From Stenocarpella maydis (taxonomy: Eukaryota > Ascomycota > Sordariomycetes > Diaporthales > Diaporthaceae), in assembly GCA_002270565.1 (NCBI GenBank), contig NQMI01000010.1, positions 778,407 to 842,406 of the forward strand: a stretch of DNA of 64,000 bases, given 5' to 3'. Within the stretch, counting starts at the first letter, position 1, and each line of letters opens with the position of its first letter. The notes under the pieces were generated by a model, which saw nothing but the letters and a program-made list of their open reading frames with translations, made no database searches and was not told the origin of the DNA. Shown piece by piece: positions 12,301-23,482 of the stretch. Made by a program: the position numbers and the translations under genes.

Positions 12301-13905
12301 GAATGACTTAATATTATATTATTATAATATATATAATAGGATTATAAAATACTATTAAAACCTGGAATAATACCCTAATTTAAGCCTATTTATAAACTTA
12401 ATAAAGAATAACTTAAAGCACTTAGGGAATACCTTAATGAAAACCTCTAGAAGAGATTTATTAAGCTATTATAATTATTAGTAGGATACCTAATCCTCTT
12501 TATACTAAAGAAGAATAGCAAGCTATAACTTTATATTAACTACTAATAATTAAATAATATTATAATTAAGAACTAATACCCTCTCCCACTTATTAAGAAA
12601 CTATAAGATTAACTCAGAGGAGCAAAATGGTTTATAGCACTTAACTTGAAATATAGTTATAACCTTATCTAAATGAAAGAAGGAGAAGAATGAAAGATAG
12701 CATTCAGGATATACTACAGATATTACAAGATGACAGTTATGCCCTTCGGATTGACCAATGCACCTGCATCATTCCAGAAAAATGCAACTGGCACACTTAA
12801 AAAGTCAACTACCTCAGATACAAAATCGAACCAGGGAAAATTAAGATATAAGAAGGGAAGGTTAAAGCAATTAAGAAATGGCCAACCCCTATAAATATTA
12901 AGGATATTAGAGTATTCCTCAGATATACTAACTTCTATTAACAATTTATCACATAATATAGCAATATCATAAAACTACTAATAGACCTTATTAAGAAGGA
13001 TCGCACTTTTAGATGGATAGATACTAAATAATAAGCTTTTTAGATACTTAGAGATAAAGTTATAGAAGACCCCATATTTAAGGAAGCAGACCCAGAAAAG
13101 GAATTTAAAGTATATATAGACGCCTCAGATAATGCTGTAGGTAGAGAACTTACCTAGAAAGATAATTAGAAAAGAATACGTATTATTATAAACTTTAGTA
13201 AAAAGTTTAATAGACTAGAAACCTACTATACTACACTAGATAAAGAATTTATAGTAATATTATATATATTTCAGGAATAGTAATACCACCTTATAGGAGC
13301 TAAAAGGCAGATCAGACTTTATATAAAATATAAGAATCTTATAACCTTTATAATAACTAAGACTCTTAATAAATAATAAATTAGATATATAGAGTTCTTA
13401 TTATAATTTAATATCAAGGTTATCTATATAGATAGAGTTAAAAATATAAGAGCAGATATGCTTAATTAAAGACCCGACTATTAAGATAAGGATTTACCTA
13501 TAGAATGGATAGTATTTAAAACTTAAGAAGATAGAAGCCTTATTCTTAACTAAGAACTTAATGCTATAATTAGAGTTAACTTTTAAACTAGAAAAACCCT
13601 TACTAATTTAAAGGAATAAGATAAGTTGATTATAGAAATACATAAAGTACTAGCATATAGATACTAAGGTATTATAGTAATAATTAAAAGGATTTAGTAG
13701 AATTACTAGATCCCTAACCTTAAGAAGAAGGTTTAAAATATTATTAGTAAATATAACTTATATAATAAAAATAAGGCCTCTAGATATAAACCATATGGAT
13801 TATTAAAGCCTCTACTAGTACCTATAGCTATATAGTTATCCATTAGCCTGGACTTCATTATTAAACTACCTCTCTTATGAGAACCCTTAACTAGAGTGCT
13901 ATTGA

Positions 13906-14242
13906 AAACGGGCCCAAAAGAGGAGGGAGCGAGAGAACAAAACCTCCACACACACAAAAAGGCACACATTCTGCCAGAGCCCTGAGCAAGCAACCACCCC
14001 AAGAGGAGCATAGAAGACAAGAAGAGGAGCCCCTAACGCGATAGGAGAGTTATAAGGGGAATAAAGGGTGCCAAAAAGGAGAGGCAGAAAAAGAGGGCAT
14101 AAGAAATAATTTTACAGTATATATATATATATCAGATAAATATAAATTTATAGGGTATAAAAAGATTGATTCTCTAGGACTAGAAATTTCTTAAAAGCAA
14201 TGCAGGAAGGCCCCTTCTTATAGTCTTGGAGGGGGGGGGGGA
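13906..14242. other. GC-balanced 337-bp insert in the integrase region, unidentified
   Basis: Between two copies of the same integrase segment lies DNA that is not gypsy-like: purine-rich (GAGGAGGGAGCGAGAG), with a TATATATA stretch and ending in a G-run just before an N. It carries no recognisable gene. It may be a piece of another element, or a junction made by assembly. Confidence 0.4.
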
Positions 14243-15959
14243 NAGTTAACTTCCAAACTAGAAAAACCCCTATTAATTCAAAGGAATAAAATAAATTAAT
14301 CATAAAAATATATAAAGTACTAGCATATGGCTATCAAGGTATTATAGTAATAATTAAAAGAACTTAGCGGAATTACTAGATCCCTAACCTTAAAAAGAAG
14401 GTTTAAGATATTATTAGCAAATGTAACTTATATAATAAAAATAAGGCCTCTAGATATAAACCATATGGATTATTAAAACTCTTACTAGTACCTATGGCTA
14501 TATGGTCATTTATTAGCCTAGACTTCATCATTAAGCTACCTCTCTTATAAGAACCCTTAACTGGAGTACTATATAATAGTATTCTAGTAGTGGTCTATAG
14601 ACTGAGCAAGTATGCATACTTCATATTATATAAGGAAGCTAGCACTATAGAAGAACTTATATATATGTTCTTGCAAATTATTATAAGCAACTATGGAATG
14701 CTATATAAAATTATCTTAGATAGAGATAAGCTCTTTATATTAAACTTCTAGAAGTTATTAATAAAGCAACTTAGAATAAAATACAAGCTCTTAATAATGG
14801 TATATTTATAAATGGATAGATAAACAAAATGAATCAACTAGATTATAGAATAATACCTCTAATACTATATTAACTAATTATAGGATAATTAGGTTAAACT
14901 GCTACTACTAGCATAATTTGCCTATAATAGCATAACTACTAGTATAACTAAACAGTTACTTTTCTTTATACTCTATAGATATAAGCCTTAGGCATATTAT
15001 AAATTATTGCTAGATAACACCCTAGCGGAATTAACAGAATAAAAAGCAATATGAATTAGATAGATCTAGAAGGATATTTAAGCAGAACTTTCTTTTATAT
15101 AGAAATGAATAATAAAATATGCAAATTAGAAAACAACTAAGTGACTAATTCTTAAGGAGGGAGATAAGGTCTACCTTCTTTACTGAAATATTAAAACTAA
15201 GCAACCTAGTAATAAGCTTAATTATAAGAAAATTAGCCCCTTTGAAATTTTAAGAAAACTTTTAGATACCAACTATAAACTTTTACTACTTAAAGAAATA
15301 AAATAATACCTAGTTTTTTATATCTTACTCTTGGAGCTAGCACTTAAGAATATAAGACTTAAAATATAGATTGAAACCCTTAATAAATATAATAAGAAAT
15401 ATAAAGTAGAGAATATTATAAATTTAAAATAGCACTAAGGAATAATGGAGTATCTTATTAAATGGAAAGGCTATAATTCCAGTAAAAATATATGGGAATC
15501 AGCCTAAAATTTAACCTACTATTATAATAAACTCGAGAAGTACTATGCACGAACCATTACGAAACAGTCCCAGGAGCTATGAACGCAGCCTAGGAGCCCT
15601 ACACACAATAAACCATAATGAATCAATATTATAATAAAACTATATAATGAACCCTGATCTTTACGACTAAAATAAGGGAAATAACTAATAAAAGACTAGT
15701 TATGATGGGGATAACTAAGGCTAGTAACCAGTTAACTCCTCAGGAAAGCACGATAATACCAGTCACCCTATCTAACTAACACCCTAAATACTAATCACAC
15801 TCAAAAAACCACCTAAATAGATACCAGTATTCGCACCTCACGCCCCAGCAGGTACCAGCCATAAGGAAACAAGATTAGGACAATACAGCATAACCAGTAG
15901 ACCAAGAAACAGCCAGAAACCAGGACTAGTCAGATAATATTAACATAAATTTCATTCCC

Positions 15960-16630
15960 AGTAATAAAAATCAGGCACTAAACAAGCTACCTATAGGCGC
16001 ACCCCCTTTATTACTAGTACTTATAAAATTAGACTAACTAGTACTATTGCCCATTAAGGAACTCCAATCAAAAACACTAACCTTACCTTTAGAATACAGC
16101 TAAGCCTCTTATGCTACCATTCCACCAGCCTCCTCTATAAAACTCCTTCGTGCAGCCTTAGCGGATTACACGGCAATCCGCGCCCGCTCTGCTTTAGCCT
16201 CGTCCTTCTCCATACGCTCCAACTCCTCCACATTATCAATACTCCAATAAATCGCACACATTATCTTCTCATACTATATCCGCTTCTATTTATAAAGGTA
16301 TAGGATCCTTATATTCAGCCATTAAGCCTCCTTCTCTACAGCCTCTAGTTCCTCCTCCAGCTAGCAATATATTAGGGTAACCTTATTCAGCTAATTAGGA
16401 GTAAGACCTTAAATATTATAATTAAACAGATTAAGGCAAATATAGGTCCAATAGTAAGTAGACTTTAAATCCGCAACTTTATAGTCCTTAGCTAGGTTAT
16501 ATTCTTTGTAGTAAGAATAAAACATAGGAATAATGCTGCCCTTTAAGGTAATAGTAAAAAGAAGAGCAGCCTTATGCTCAGCAATAGAGAAATATTTTAT
16601 AAGATAAGACTTAATAACTCTATCCAACAT
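15960..16630 (-). pseudogene. Antisense accessory ORF of the chromovirus, RIP-interrupted
   Basis: Between the chromodomain and the 3' LTR, one minus-strand frame reads from ATG at 16630 through more than 200 codons, interrupted only by TAA/TAG codons, the kind RIP makes from CAA, CAG or TGG. Residues include a hydrophobic N-terminus (HKAALLFTITLKGSIIPMF), then glutamate-rich heptad-like stretches (LEEELEAVEKEA; NVEELERMEKDEAKAERARI) that suggest a coiled coil, and a late DWSSLM motif. It resembles the numerous coiled-coil hypothetical proteins that recur in ascomycete genomes, an impression from memory only. Function unknown. The ordered remains of a frame opposite to pol suggest it was once translated. 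Confidence 0.55.
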
Positions 16631-16725
16631 AACAAATTAGGAAGGCATAAATAAAACTATAGATAAAACTAAGAATTACTTATAGAAAACACTTTTAAGG
16701 ATAAAAGAAGCAAGAAGAGAGATAA

Positions 16726-17168
16726 TATTATAAACTACTAAGCATTAGCGGCTGACTACCGCAGAAAACAACCCCGTAGGTTGGGAAATAGCTCCTAAAA
16801 AGGTTATCCCACCTAATCCAATCAGTAACGCCACCTTATCAGGGTTAGGGCTAGGGACCCACCAGAATCAATGGAATCTATATTAATTCCATCAAACAAC
16901 ACCTAGTTAATAGCATTACTATTAATTCTATCAAGTTATTAAAGAGTCGGAACATATAAGGATATGGTTATCACTATAGTAGATAGCTTTTATAGAACAG
17001 ACTCTTCAGTCGTTAATCTAAGTATTCAATCCCAGTATTGGATAGCCTTACAGCTAGTGATCATTATTAAATCAACAATATTGCTTATCAACCGCCTAAT
17101 AACGTATTCCGAACATAAACCCTTGATCTTCCAGGTTTAACGCACTCGGAAACCCTCTGATTATTACA
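16726..17168 (+). repeat. 3' LTR of gypsy chromovirus copy III
   Basis: 443 bp from TATTATAAAC (RIP form of TGTTATGAGC) to TGATTATTACA, colinear with the solo LTR at 3692-4135. It marks the right edge of the island. The next bases (AAGAG) do not match the 5 bp before the LTR at 5670 (CATAG), so those two LTRs are not the simple ends of one insertion. Confidence 0.75.
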
Positions 17169-17703
17169 AAGAGGAACTTGAGCATTAATTTCGGCTTGAA
17201 ACGGTCTAAATAGCTTTAGAATTAAGTGTACAATACTATAATTTCCGTTTATAAATTCGTTATAATATAGTGTTCAATAGGGGGGGGGTTCAGCTGCCCG
17301 GGGGGGCACTCTACCTGTCTAGGTATCTAGGTACCCAGATACATATGTACCTACACTACTCTACTACTTAGAGGACCTACCTAGGACGTGGCCTCCAACC
17401 GTGGCAGACCGCTGGTTGACTGGCCAAGTACACATCTCCAGATGATACGGTATGACCCAGCTCAAGTTGGCATTGGGAAAGGCCAGGTGAAGGTGTAAGA
17501 GCAATATGTCGACCCATGCCACCCCCTCCCAGCCTCTCTGCCAGGGCTATAGGTGCCCTGAAGGACGCAGCAGCAAGACGGGGGCATCCAAACCCTTGAC
17601 CCCGCCACTCCACAATCTATTGTGACATACTCCTCAAGAGATCCAGGCATTGCCATCTACTCACTGCCTTTCTGCCTTCTCGTGGCACTCAGAGGCAAGC
17701 AAC
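17169..17703. other. Island boundary and promoter region, no gene seen
   Basis: Composition returns to balanced values after about 17280. The stretch holds two G-runs (near 17281-17310), clustered CTAGGTA/TACCTA motifs (17320-17385), and presumably the promoter of the acetyltransferase-like gene. No RNA gene or ORF with family features was found. Confidence 0.5.
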
Positions 17704-18549
17704 ATGAGAGCTCCCTGGTTCTCACTATGTCTAATTTTCTTCCCCCTTGTGCTTTCCCATGTGTCCTCCGTAGTCCCCTCCAGCTTTCGCAACGCCACCG
17801 TTGATGACATAGACGACATCACCACCGTTCTCATCGACGCCTTCAAGCCTTCACCTACCTACAAATATATTCACCAGTTTGCCGACAAGGCTGGCGAGGA
17901 GTACACATGGACTTGTCAGCGAGAGAGCTATCTTGGCTTGTTCCAACCCGACGCTGCCGACTACAGGTTCCAGGTGGTCACGGTACCGGAACCGACATCA
18001 CCTTCCAGGGAAAGAGTTGTCTCAGTTTCTCTGTGGGATTTCAGCCGGACTGAGCATCGGCATGGCGACGGGCTTCCGCTGACATCACTACCACCGCTCC
18101 TTAGCCCCAGGCTGACCCCGACAACCCTTGGCAGCGCAAACGACAGACACGTCTCAGATTTCAACTGCTCTGCACATCTCGATATGAATCTCACACGCGC
18201 AGTCCATTATCGGCACTTTTTGGAGGATTCTGAGCGCAAGTACCTGGCCGAACCCCTCGGCCGCCAGCTCTATCTAGCCCTGCTGGCCACGCACCCAAGC
18301 TGGGACGGAAACGGCTTTGCTGCTCAGCATCTGCGCTGGGGCAAGGCACAGCTGGAGCTGTTGAGCAAGCCGTCTGGCGAGCTGCTCCCAATGACCTTGC
18401 TAGCTACGCCGGCCGGGTACCCCTTGTATGTTGACCAAGGTTTCACGCGGCTGAAAAACGTCACAATAGAAAGGCTAGACGGGGAGGGGTCATTCTGGTA
18501 CGAAGCTATGAGCTACGAGCACCCGCGTGGCGAGGCGGATGAGCTGTGA
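17704..18549 (+). CDS. GNAT-like N-acetyltransferase with predicted signal peptide
   Basis: Single-exon frame of 281 aa. I chose the ATG at 17704 because it begins a classic secretion signal (MRAPWFSLCLIFFPLVLS, then small residues). An in-frame ATG at 17650 would bury that signal behind 18 polar residues. The next part reads SFRNATVDDIDDITTVLIDAF, the usual first strand and helix of fungal GNAT enzymes. The C-terminal half has the acetyl-CoA-loop region (ALLATHPSWDGNGFAAQHL) followed by YPLYVDQGF, the strand-turn typical of the end of the fold. GNAT enzymes move an acetyl group from acetyl-CoA to an amine; the substrate here is unknown. Several N-x-S/T sites are compatible with secretion. 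The conserved Q/R-x-x-G-x-G loop is degenerate (DGNG), so activity is uncertain. Confidence 0.65.
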   Translation: MRAPWFSLCLIFFPLVLSHVSSVVPSSFRNATVDDIDDITTVLIDAFKPSPTYKYIHQFADKAGEEYTWTCQRESYLGLFQPDAADYRFQVVTVPEPTSPSRERVVSVSLWDFSRTEHRHGDGLPLTSLPPLLSPRLTPTTLGSANDRHVSDFNCSAHLDMNLTRAVHYRHFLEDSERKYLAEPLGRQLYLALLATHPSWDGNGFAAQHLRWGKAQLELLSKPSGELLPMTLLATPAGYPLYVDQGFTRLKNVTIERLDGEGSFWYEAMSYEHPRGEADEL

Positions 18550-20643
18550 GCCTATCACACGCGCCCGCTGCTTGTCACGAACTGAGAGTGTGTCCGGGTC
18601 TGCGGCCGGGTATTAGGGTATGCCTGTAGGACGTGCCCAGGGTGCCCGAAATGGGCCTTGGAAATCTATATATGCTTTGGCCTCGACACTTGTGGGTGAT
18701 TCTGGCAAATTGATACTGCCCTCAATGTGCTGTGACTTCTGGGGGCGGTATATCAAGCCGAGGCGATTTTGAACAATACCCATGTTATTCTCTCAGTACA
18801 GACCAATGTAGTAAGCATCCATCACGACTTGACATCGGGGTCCCCTCGCGTGGCCCAAGTTCAAGCAGGGCTCAACACGTGAAGCCGCGCGCGTCAGTCA
18901 GTCCTGGGTGAGGCCCCGGATCACTTTGGACGTTGAAGCGCTGGGATTCACAGCATTGGGTCTAATGGAGAACTCACCAGAATGGGCCACTTGTGCCCTG
19001 CACTCTTGTCGCTCCCGCGATATGTCGGCCGGTTACTCACAAGGGCCGGTTCATTCATATTGACTTCAATGTTATCAACTGGGGCTTGGAGGTATGTCTC
19101 CAGGCAGAATAACAATAGTACGATACACATCGCCGACAACGTCTGGGGACCTGGGTCTCCTTCAGCGCCACACATGCGTCAGCCTTCAAAGCCGCATTGG
19201 CTGGGCTGGCGGGTTCGGGAGGAGCAGCAGACGGGCCACTTTAGACAGGCCAATCAATCTGAGCTGAGGGACCTTCTCTGACCCCCGCCGAAAATGCCAT
19301 CATGACGATATCGGTAGGTTTCTGGTCTCTCGAACGGTCTCGGCTCCATGCAGGCACCGGCAGGGGGGAGGGTCGGGGCAACATGTCAGATGTCAGCATG
19401 TCTGGATGGCAACGAAAGGCGGCAAATGAGGATCCGGCCAATGGAAGCGGGAGTCGTGTCGGGCTTCTCTCCCTTATCCGGAATTGATTGCCCATGGTCT
19501 TAGTGCTGTTGAATATGGCAAAAACGGCCGCCAAATCGAGATTGAACTCATTGCCAGGCTGTCGAAACCTGATTTGCGGTCCAGGTTTGTCTGAGAGCAT
19601 GCTGTGGGAGGCAGGACTGGATGGGCTGCCGTCCACTACAGCGTATTGGCTGTCGATTTTAAGAGCGAACCGCTCGGCTGCCATAGCACCGCTCTAGACT
19701 GAAAGTCGACATGGATGTCGGTACGCCTGATCCACCCAGGCCTTGCAAATCACTCCACACCACCCCGGGCCCGCTCTCGAGCCGCTCACGTCGCTGTCAG
19801 GGCCGTCTGACGTCTGTTCGGCTAGCTCCTCTGCTCGACGGTGACAGCAATGATGTAGTGCCCAGAGCACCCCACTGCCAGCCAGGCCGATTTGGCCCTC
19901 TGCGTCGCCGCTCGCGTGCCCCAGCTCTTTTTTGGTCCTCACGCACGCGGCTTTCATGAGGATATACATATTAGTAGTAGCTTAGCTCTTGCTTGTGCCT
20001 GGTGATCGCCCAGCGTGTTGCTAAACAAGGCGGCCATCTCGCCGGCTGTATTATATCCGCCTTGATGAGCCCGGCCACTCAAAAGAAGGGTCCGAACAGC
20101 CCACCGCAGTAAGCAAGGCAGGGTGTCAGGAATACATATCCCAAAGGTGAAGTTAAGGCCCAAGGTGAGAAGCGCACCAGACACCGGCCGAGTCTTTGGC
20201 CGGCTTGCAGAACGTTGAAGGAGGCCCGCGTCCCGTTCCGTCTGATACCAATGCTTCTTTTCTGGAGCTTCCATCGCCCTGGTAGTCTTTTGTTCTGTTG
20301 GTCCAGCCTGCGTCTTTCTGTGCACACCACCAGACCGAATCTGCGCTGCCTCGTTGGCGACGGTCCTGCTTGATGACCTCATCCCACACAGTGTCCTCCC
20401 AGTCCGGAGTGATCTTCCCACACCATCCACACCCTCAACACCTGCTCCCTAACTATGTCGACACTGGTATCTCCCCTATCCCATTTGGTACCGGAGGTTG
20501 CATTGTGGCAAATAATGCCCCAGATTAGCTGCCCGGCCCAGGCCCCTTCAACATCTGCGGGAATCATACTATACCAAGTTAGAGATTTCAGTGTCTTGTA
20601 TGTACCCACACACTTATTAACACCTGGAGGTGCTGGATTCACC
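18550..20643. other. 2.1-kb intergenic region, no convincing gene
   Basis: Short open frames occur on both strands (for example minus 19241-19684 and minus 19954-20430), but they are low-complexity or overlap one another and show no family motif, intron structure or signal peptide. The distal part probably contains the kelch gene promoter and leader. An ATG at 20455 is in frame with the kelch gene. Confidence 0.45.
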
Positions 20644-23482
20644 ATGACGTCCTTTGTCGAGGCTTGCCCCCGTAGTTCCTCTGAGCCCGGCACACGTCTG
20701 CCCACCCGGCCGACATTCAACCATCAAAACACTCAGGACCGTTTGCGCGAAGCCGCCAGGAGGCCGACCTCGTTTCCGATGATTAGAAACATCCGGAAGG
20801 ACCGACGGTCCATATTCAGGGAGGTCGGACTGGCAACAGAGGAGCGCGGAGCAACGAATGCCCCCCAAGAGGATCAAGCCGTAGCAGATGAGAAGGAACA
20901 GCCTGGCCGAGCAAAGGAACCGATGACCTTTGACACCACCGATGACAGCACCATTCTTGGTCCCCAGCGGATGGAGGACCAACGGCGCGAGGAAAAGTAC
21001 GCCATGCAAGAGAGAGGCGAAGAACACACCGAGCAACCGTCGAGTGAATGCCAGATCTCACATAACCTGTCGCCATCTAAAGCCGTCTCGATGTACTCTG
21101 CCGGCAACAAGACACCATGGTATGCGAAGCTCTCAGCAGGGAGGCGACCAAGGGTCAGGACGGTTGGAGGCCCGTCGCCATCGTCTCTGCACGGTCTATC
21201 TGCAGTCAGCATGCTTGCGCTGGTCCTGGCAGTCCTGATACCCTTCACCGGCAGGGGCAGACAGGATACCGTAGGTGTTGCGGATGCTGGCCCCATCGTC
21301 TTGAGCAGGGCAGACAGCCCGACAGACGTCTGCGCGAGGTGGGCTATGCAGTGTAAGTGATCTTGGGTCCGTGTGTCTACTCCTCGAAGCTGGAACCGAC
21401 TGACCACCTTGGGCAAAGCTACCATCCTCAACGGTACACTCTACATGTACGGAGGCGAGGCCAAAACGAGCCTGGACCAGGAGACTGACACCTGGAACAA
21501 CAACCTCCTCGCGCTCGATCTTACCTCGACCTGGGACACCAGCTCGCCATCACTGACCGGTCTCCCGCAGCCGAGCGGACCACCAGCTGTCGCCTTGGGT
21601 GCACTGTGGAATGACTATACCAGCCTGTATGTCTATGGTGGAGAGTTTGCCGACAACCCCTTCCGTGAGCCTGCGCCAGTCTCGACATGGCAGTACATAA
21701 TTAGCTCCGGCACATGGACAGAGCATTCGGACCCGCAGACGTCCTCAGGTAACAAGTCAGCCCCCCAGGGCGTGCCTGTTCAGAGAGCCGCCGAGGGAGC
21801 GGCAGTCAGTGTGCCGGAACTTGGGCTGAGCTGGTATTTTGGGGGCCACCTGGACCTCTCCACTACCCCGGGATGGAGCATGTACACGGAGCGTGTCTAC
21901 CTGAAGAGCCTGCTCGAGTTTACCCACCCGGGCTACTCCAACGACGGAGTCTTCTCGCTGAGGGGCAGCGGCGCGCCGCCCTCTGGGGCTTACAGGAACA
22001 TCACCCAGGGAGGACTGCAGCTCAGTGACGCCTTCACGGAGAGGGCTGACGGTGTATTGGTGTTCGTCCCCGGCTGGGGTGCCTCCGGTGTCCTTATCGG
22101 CCTCGGTGGTGGCACCGCCGAAGATTTCGTCGACGACATGTCCACCCTGGACGTCTTTGATATCGCTAATTCAGTCTGGTACCACCAACAAACCACAGGG
22201 TCTCCCCCTGGGGTACGCGTCAATCCCTGTGCGGTCACCGCGACCGCGCCGGATGCGAGCAGCTTCCAGATTTATGTGTTTGGTGGGCAGAATCTGCAAC
22301 CTGCCGTAGGTGCCCACGTCCATGGCTTGTACCCCCACGCAAGTTCGTTACCGTGCTGACTGGCCTCTTCTCCACCCCTAGGGCGATCAAATTCAGTACG
22401 ACGACATGTACATCTTGACCATCCCTTCGTTCACCTGGATTGGGCCTGTGTCGCAAGGCGGCCCGAGCCCCAACATCCCATATGCAAGGGCTGGGCATAC
22501 CTGTACCCTGCGCGATGGGCAGATGATCGTGGCAGGAGGGTTCAATACGACGGTGTCCAACTGTGACAGCCCCGGGATATATGTATTCAACGCCTCTTCC
22601 CTGGAGTGGGGAACGTCATTCAGGGCGCTGGCGCCTTCACCTGATGCCGGCTCGGCGGACAATAGCGTGATGGCGGCAAGCTACGGCTATGTAGTACCGG
22701 AAGAGGTTGTCAGCGTCGTCGGCGGCGGGCCATCCGGCGGTGCAACCATCACGCAGCCCGCAGCTAGTGCGACCGGCGGACCTTTCGCCACAGGCAAGCC
22801 GCCCGTCTTCACGATCACCGCGTCCGGATCAACCGCGACTATCACTTCGCCCCCGGACTCGTCCGACTCTGGCGACTCCAGCCCGGCAAACCAGGGCGGC
22901 CTCATCGCGGCCATAGTCGTCGCGTGCCTGGCGGGGCTAGCAGCCGGTTACCTCGGATACTGCGCGTGGCTGTACCGCCGGCAGGTGCGAGCGTACAAGA
23001 CGCACCTGGCGGTGCAGAACCGTTTCCCGGCGCGGTCTGCGTCACACGGGTCCTTCTTCTTCGGCGCCTTTGGGCGCAGGAAGAGCAATGCCCACACCAA
23101 GGAGGAAAAGGCCTGGCTCGCCGGCCACCGGCGCGACGCCAGCAATGAGGGCAGCACAGCGGGCGGTGAGTCGTTTGCGTGGGTCGGGAGGGACAGCCTG
23201 CTCGACCCAAACTCCAACTTCCACCCCAACTCGAGCAAGTTTACCCCTACGAGCAGTGGCGCGAGGCCTAGCTATGGAGACGACTCCAAAGGAGGGCCGT
23301 CGCCTGGTTCCGGCACTTCCCCAGGCGAGGTCAGCGGGAGCAGCAGACCTAGGAGAGGCGGCAGCAGCAGCGGCGGGAGTACCAGCTCGCTCGAGGGCCT
23401 GGAACCCAGTTTCTTCAGTGTCGTTATGGGCCCCAGGAGGGCCTTGAGGGTGGTGAATGGGCTGGAGGATGATTCGCACTAG
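20644..23482 (+). CDS. Kelch-repeat transmembrane protein
   Basis: Three exons, 20644-21352, 21419-22305 and 22382-23482, with introns GTAAGT...AAAG (66 bp) and GTAGGT...CTAG (76 bp), give about 898 aa; phases join cleanly. Residues 1-179 are polar and charged. A hydrophobic segment follows at about 180-203 (SAVSMLALVLAVLIPF). A cysteine-containing stretch then leads into kelch blades (LYMYGGEA; LYVYGGEF; YVFGGQ; MIVAGGF). A second membrane segment lies at about 703-730 (GGLIAAIVVACLAGLAAGYL), and a Ser/Gly-rich cytosolic tail of about 170 aa ends the protein. This layout matches a conserved Pezizomycotina family; by homology the blades should be extracytoplasmic. Partner and function are not known. 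The in-frame ATG at 20455 would add 63 residues, but that part looks like leader sequence. Confidence 0.8.

Larger units (their letters stand above)
9342..16725 (+). mobile_element. Ty3/gypsy chromovirus copy III: gag, PR, RT, RNase H, integrase, chromodomain
   Basis: This is the most complete copy. In order: gag with a decayed zinc knuckle near 10365-10400; protease near 11650-11710; reverse transcriptase near 12580-12800, with MTVMPFGLTNAPASFQ clearly readable; RNase H near 13105-13260 with a VYIDAS-type motif; a zinc-binding and integrase core near 14390-14760; and a C-terminal chromodomain near 15435-15540 (EYLIKWKGYNSS, then IWES). The RT catalytic YxDD segment is missing, because sequence jumps from SFQ to the connection region around 12780-12840. 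Pervasive stops and TpA richness mark RIP. An N at 14243 and a repeated integrase segment disturb the middle. The 3' LTR follows at 16726. The family integrates into chromatin through its chromodomain. Confidence 0.8.

Noticed and set aside
1900..17200. AT-rich island as centromere or mitochondrial DNA insertion
   Set aside because: Clear gypsy gag-pol order, LTRs and target duplications explain it; nothing mitochondrial is recognised.
18948..20430. Several 75-158-aa frames on both strands
   Set aside because: Mutually overlapping, composition typical of chance frames in GC-rich DNA, no splice-supported extension.
20455..20643. Upstream in-frame ATG of the kelch gene
   Set aside because: The added residues have no resemblance to a protein N-terminus; the ATG at 20644 better fits, although transcript data could change this.
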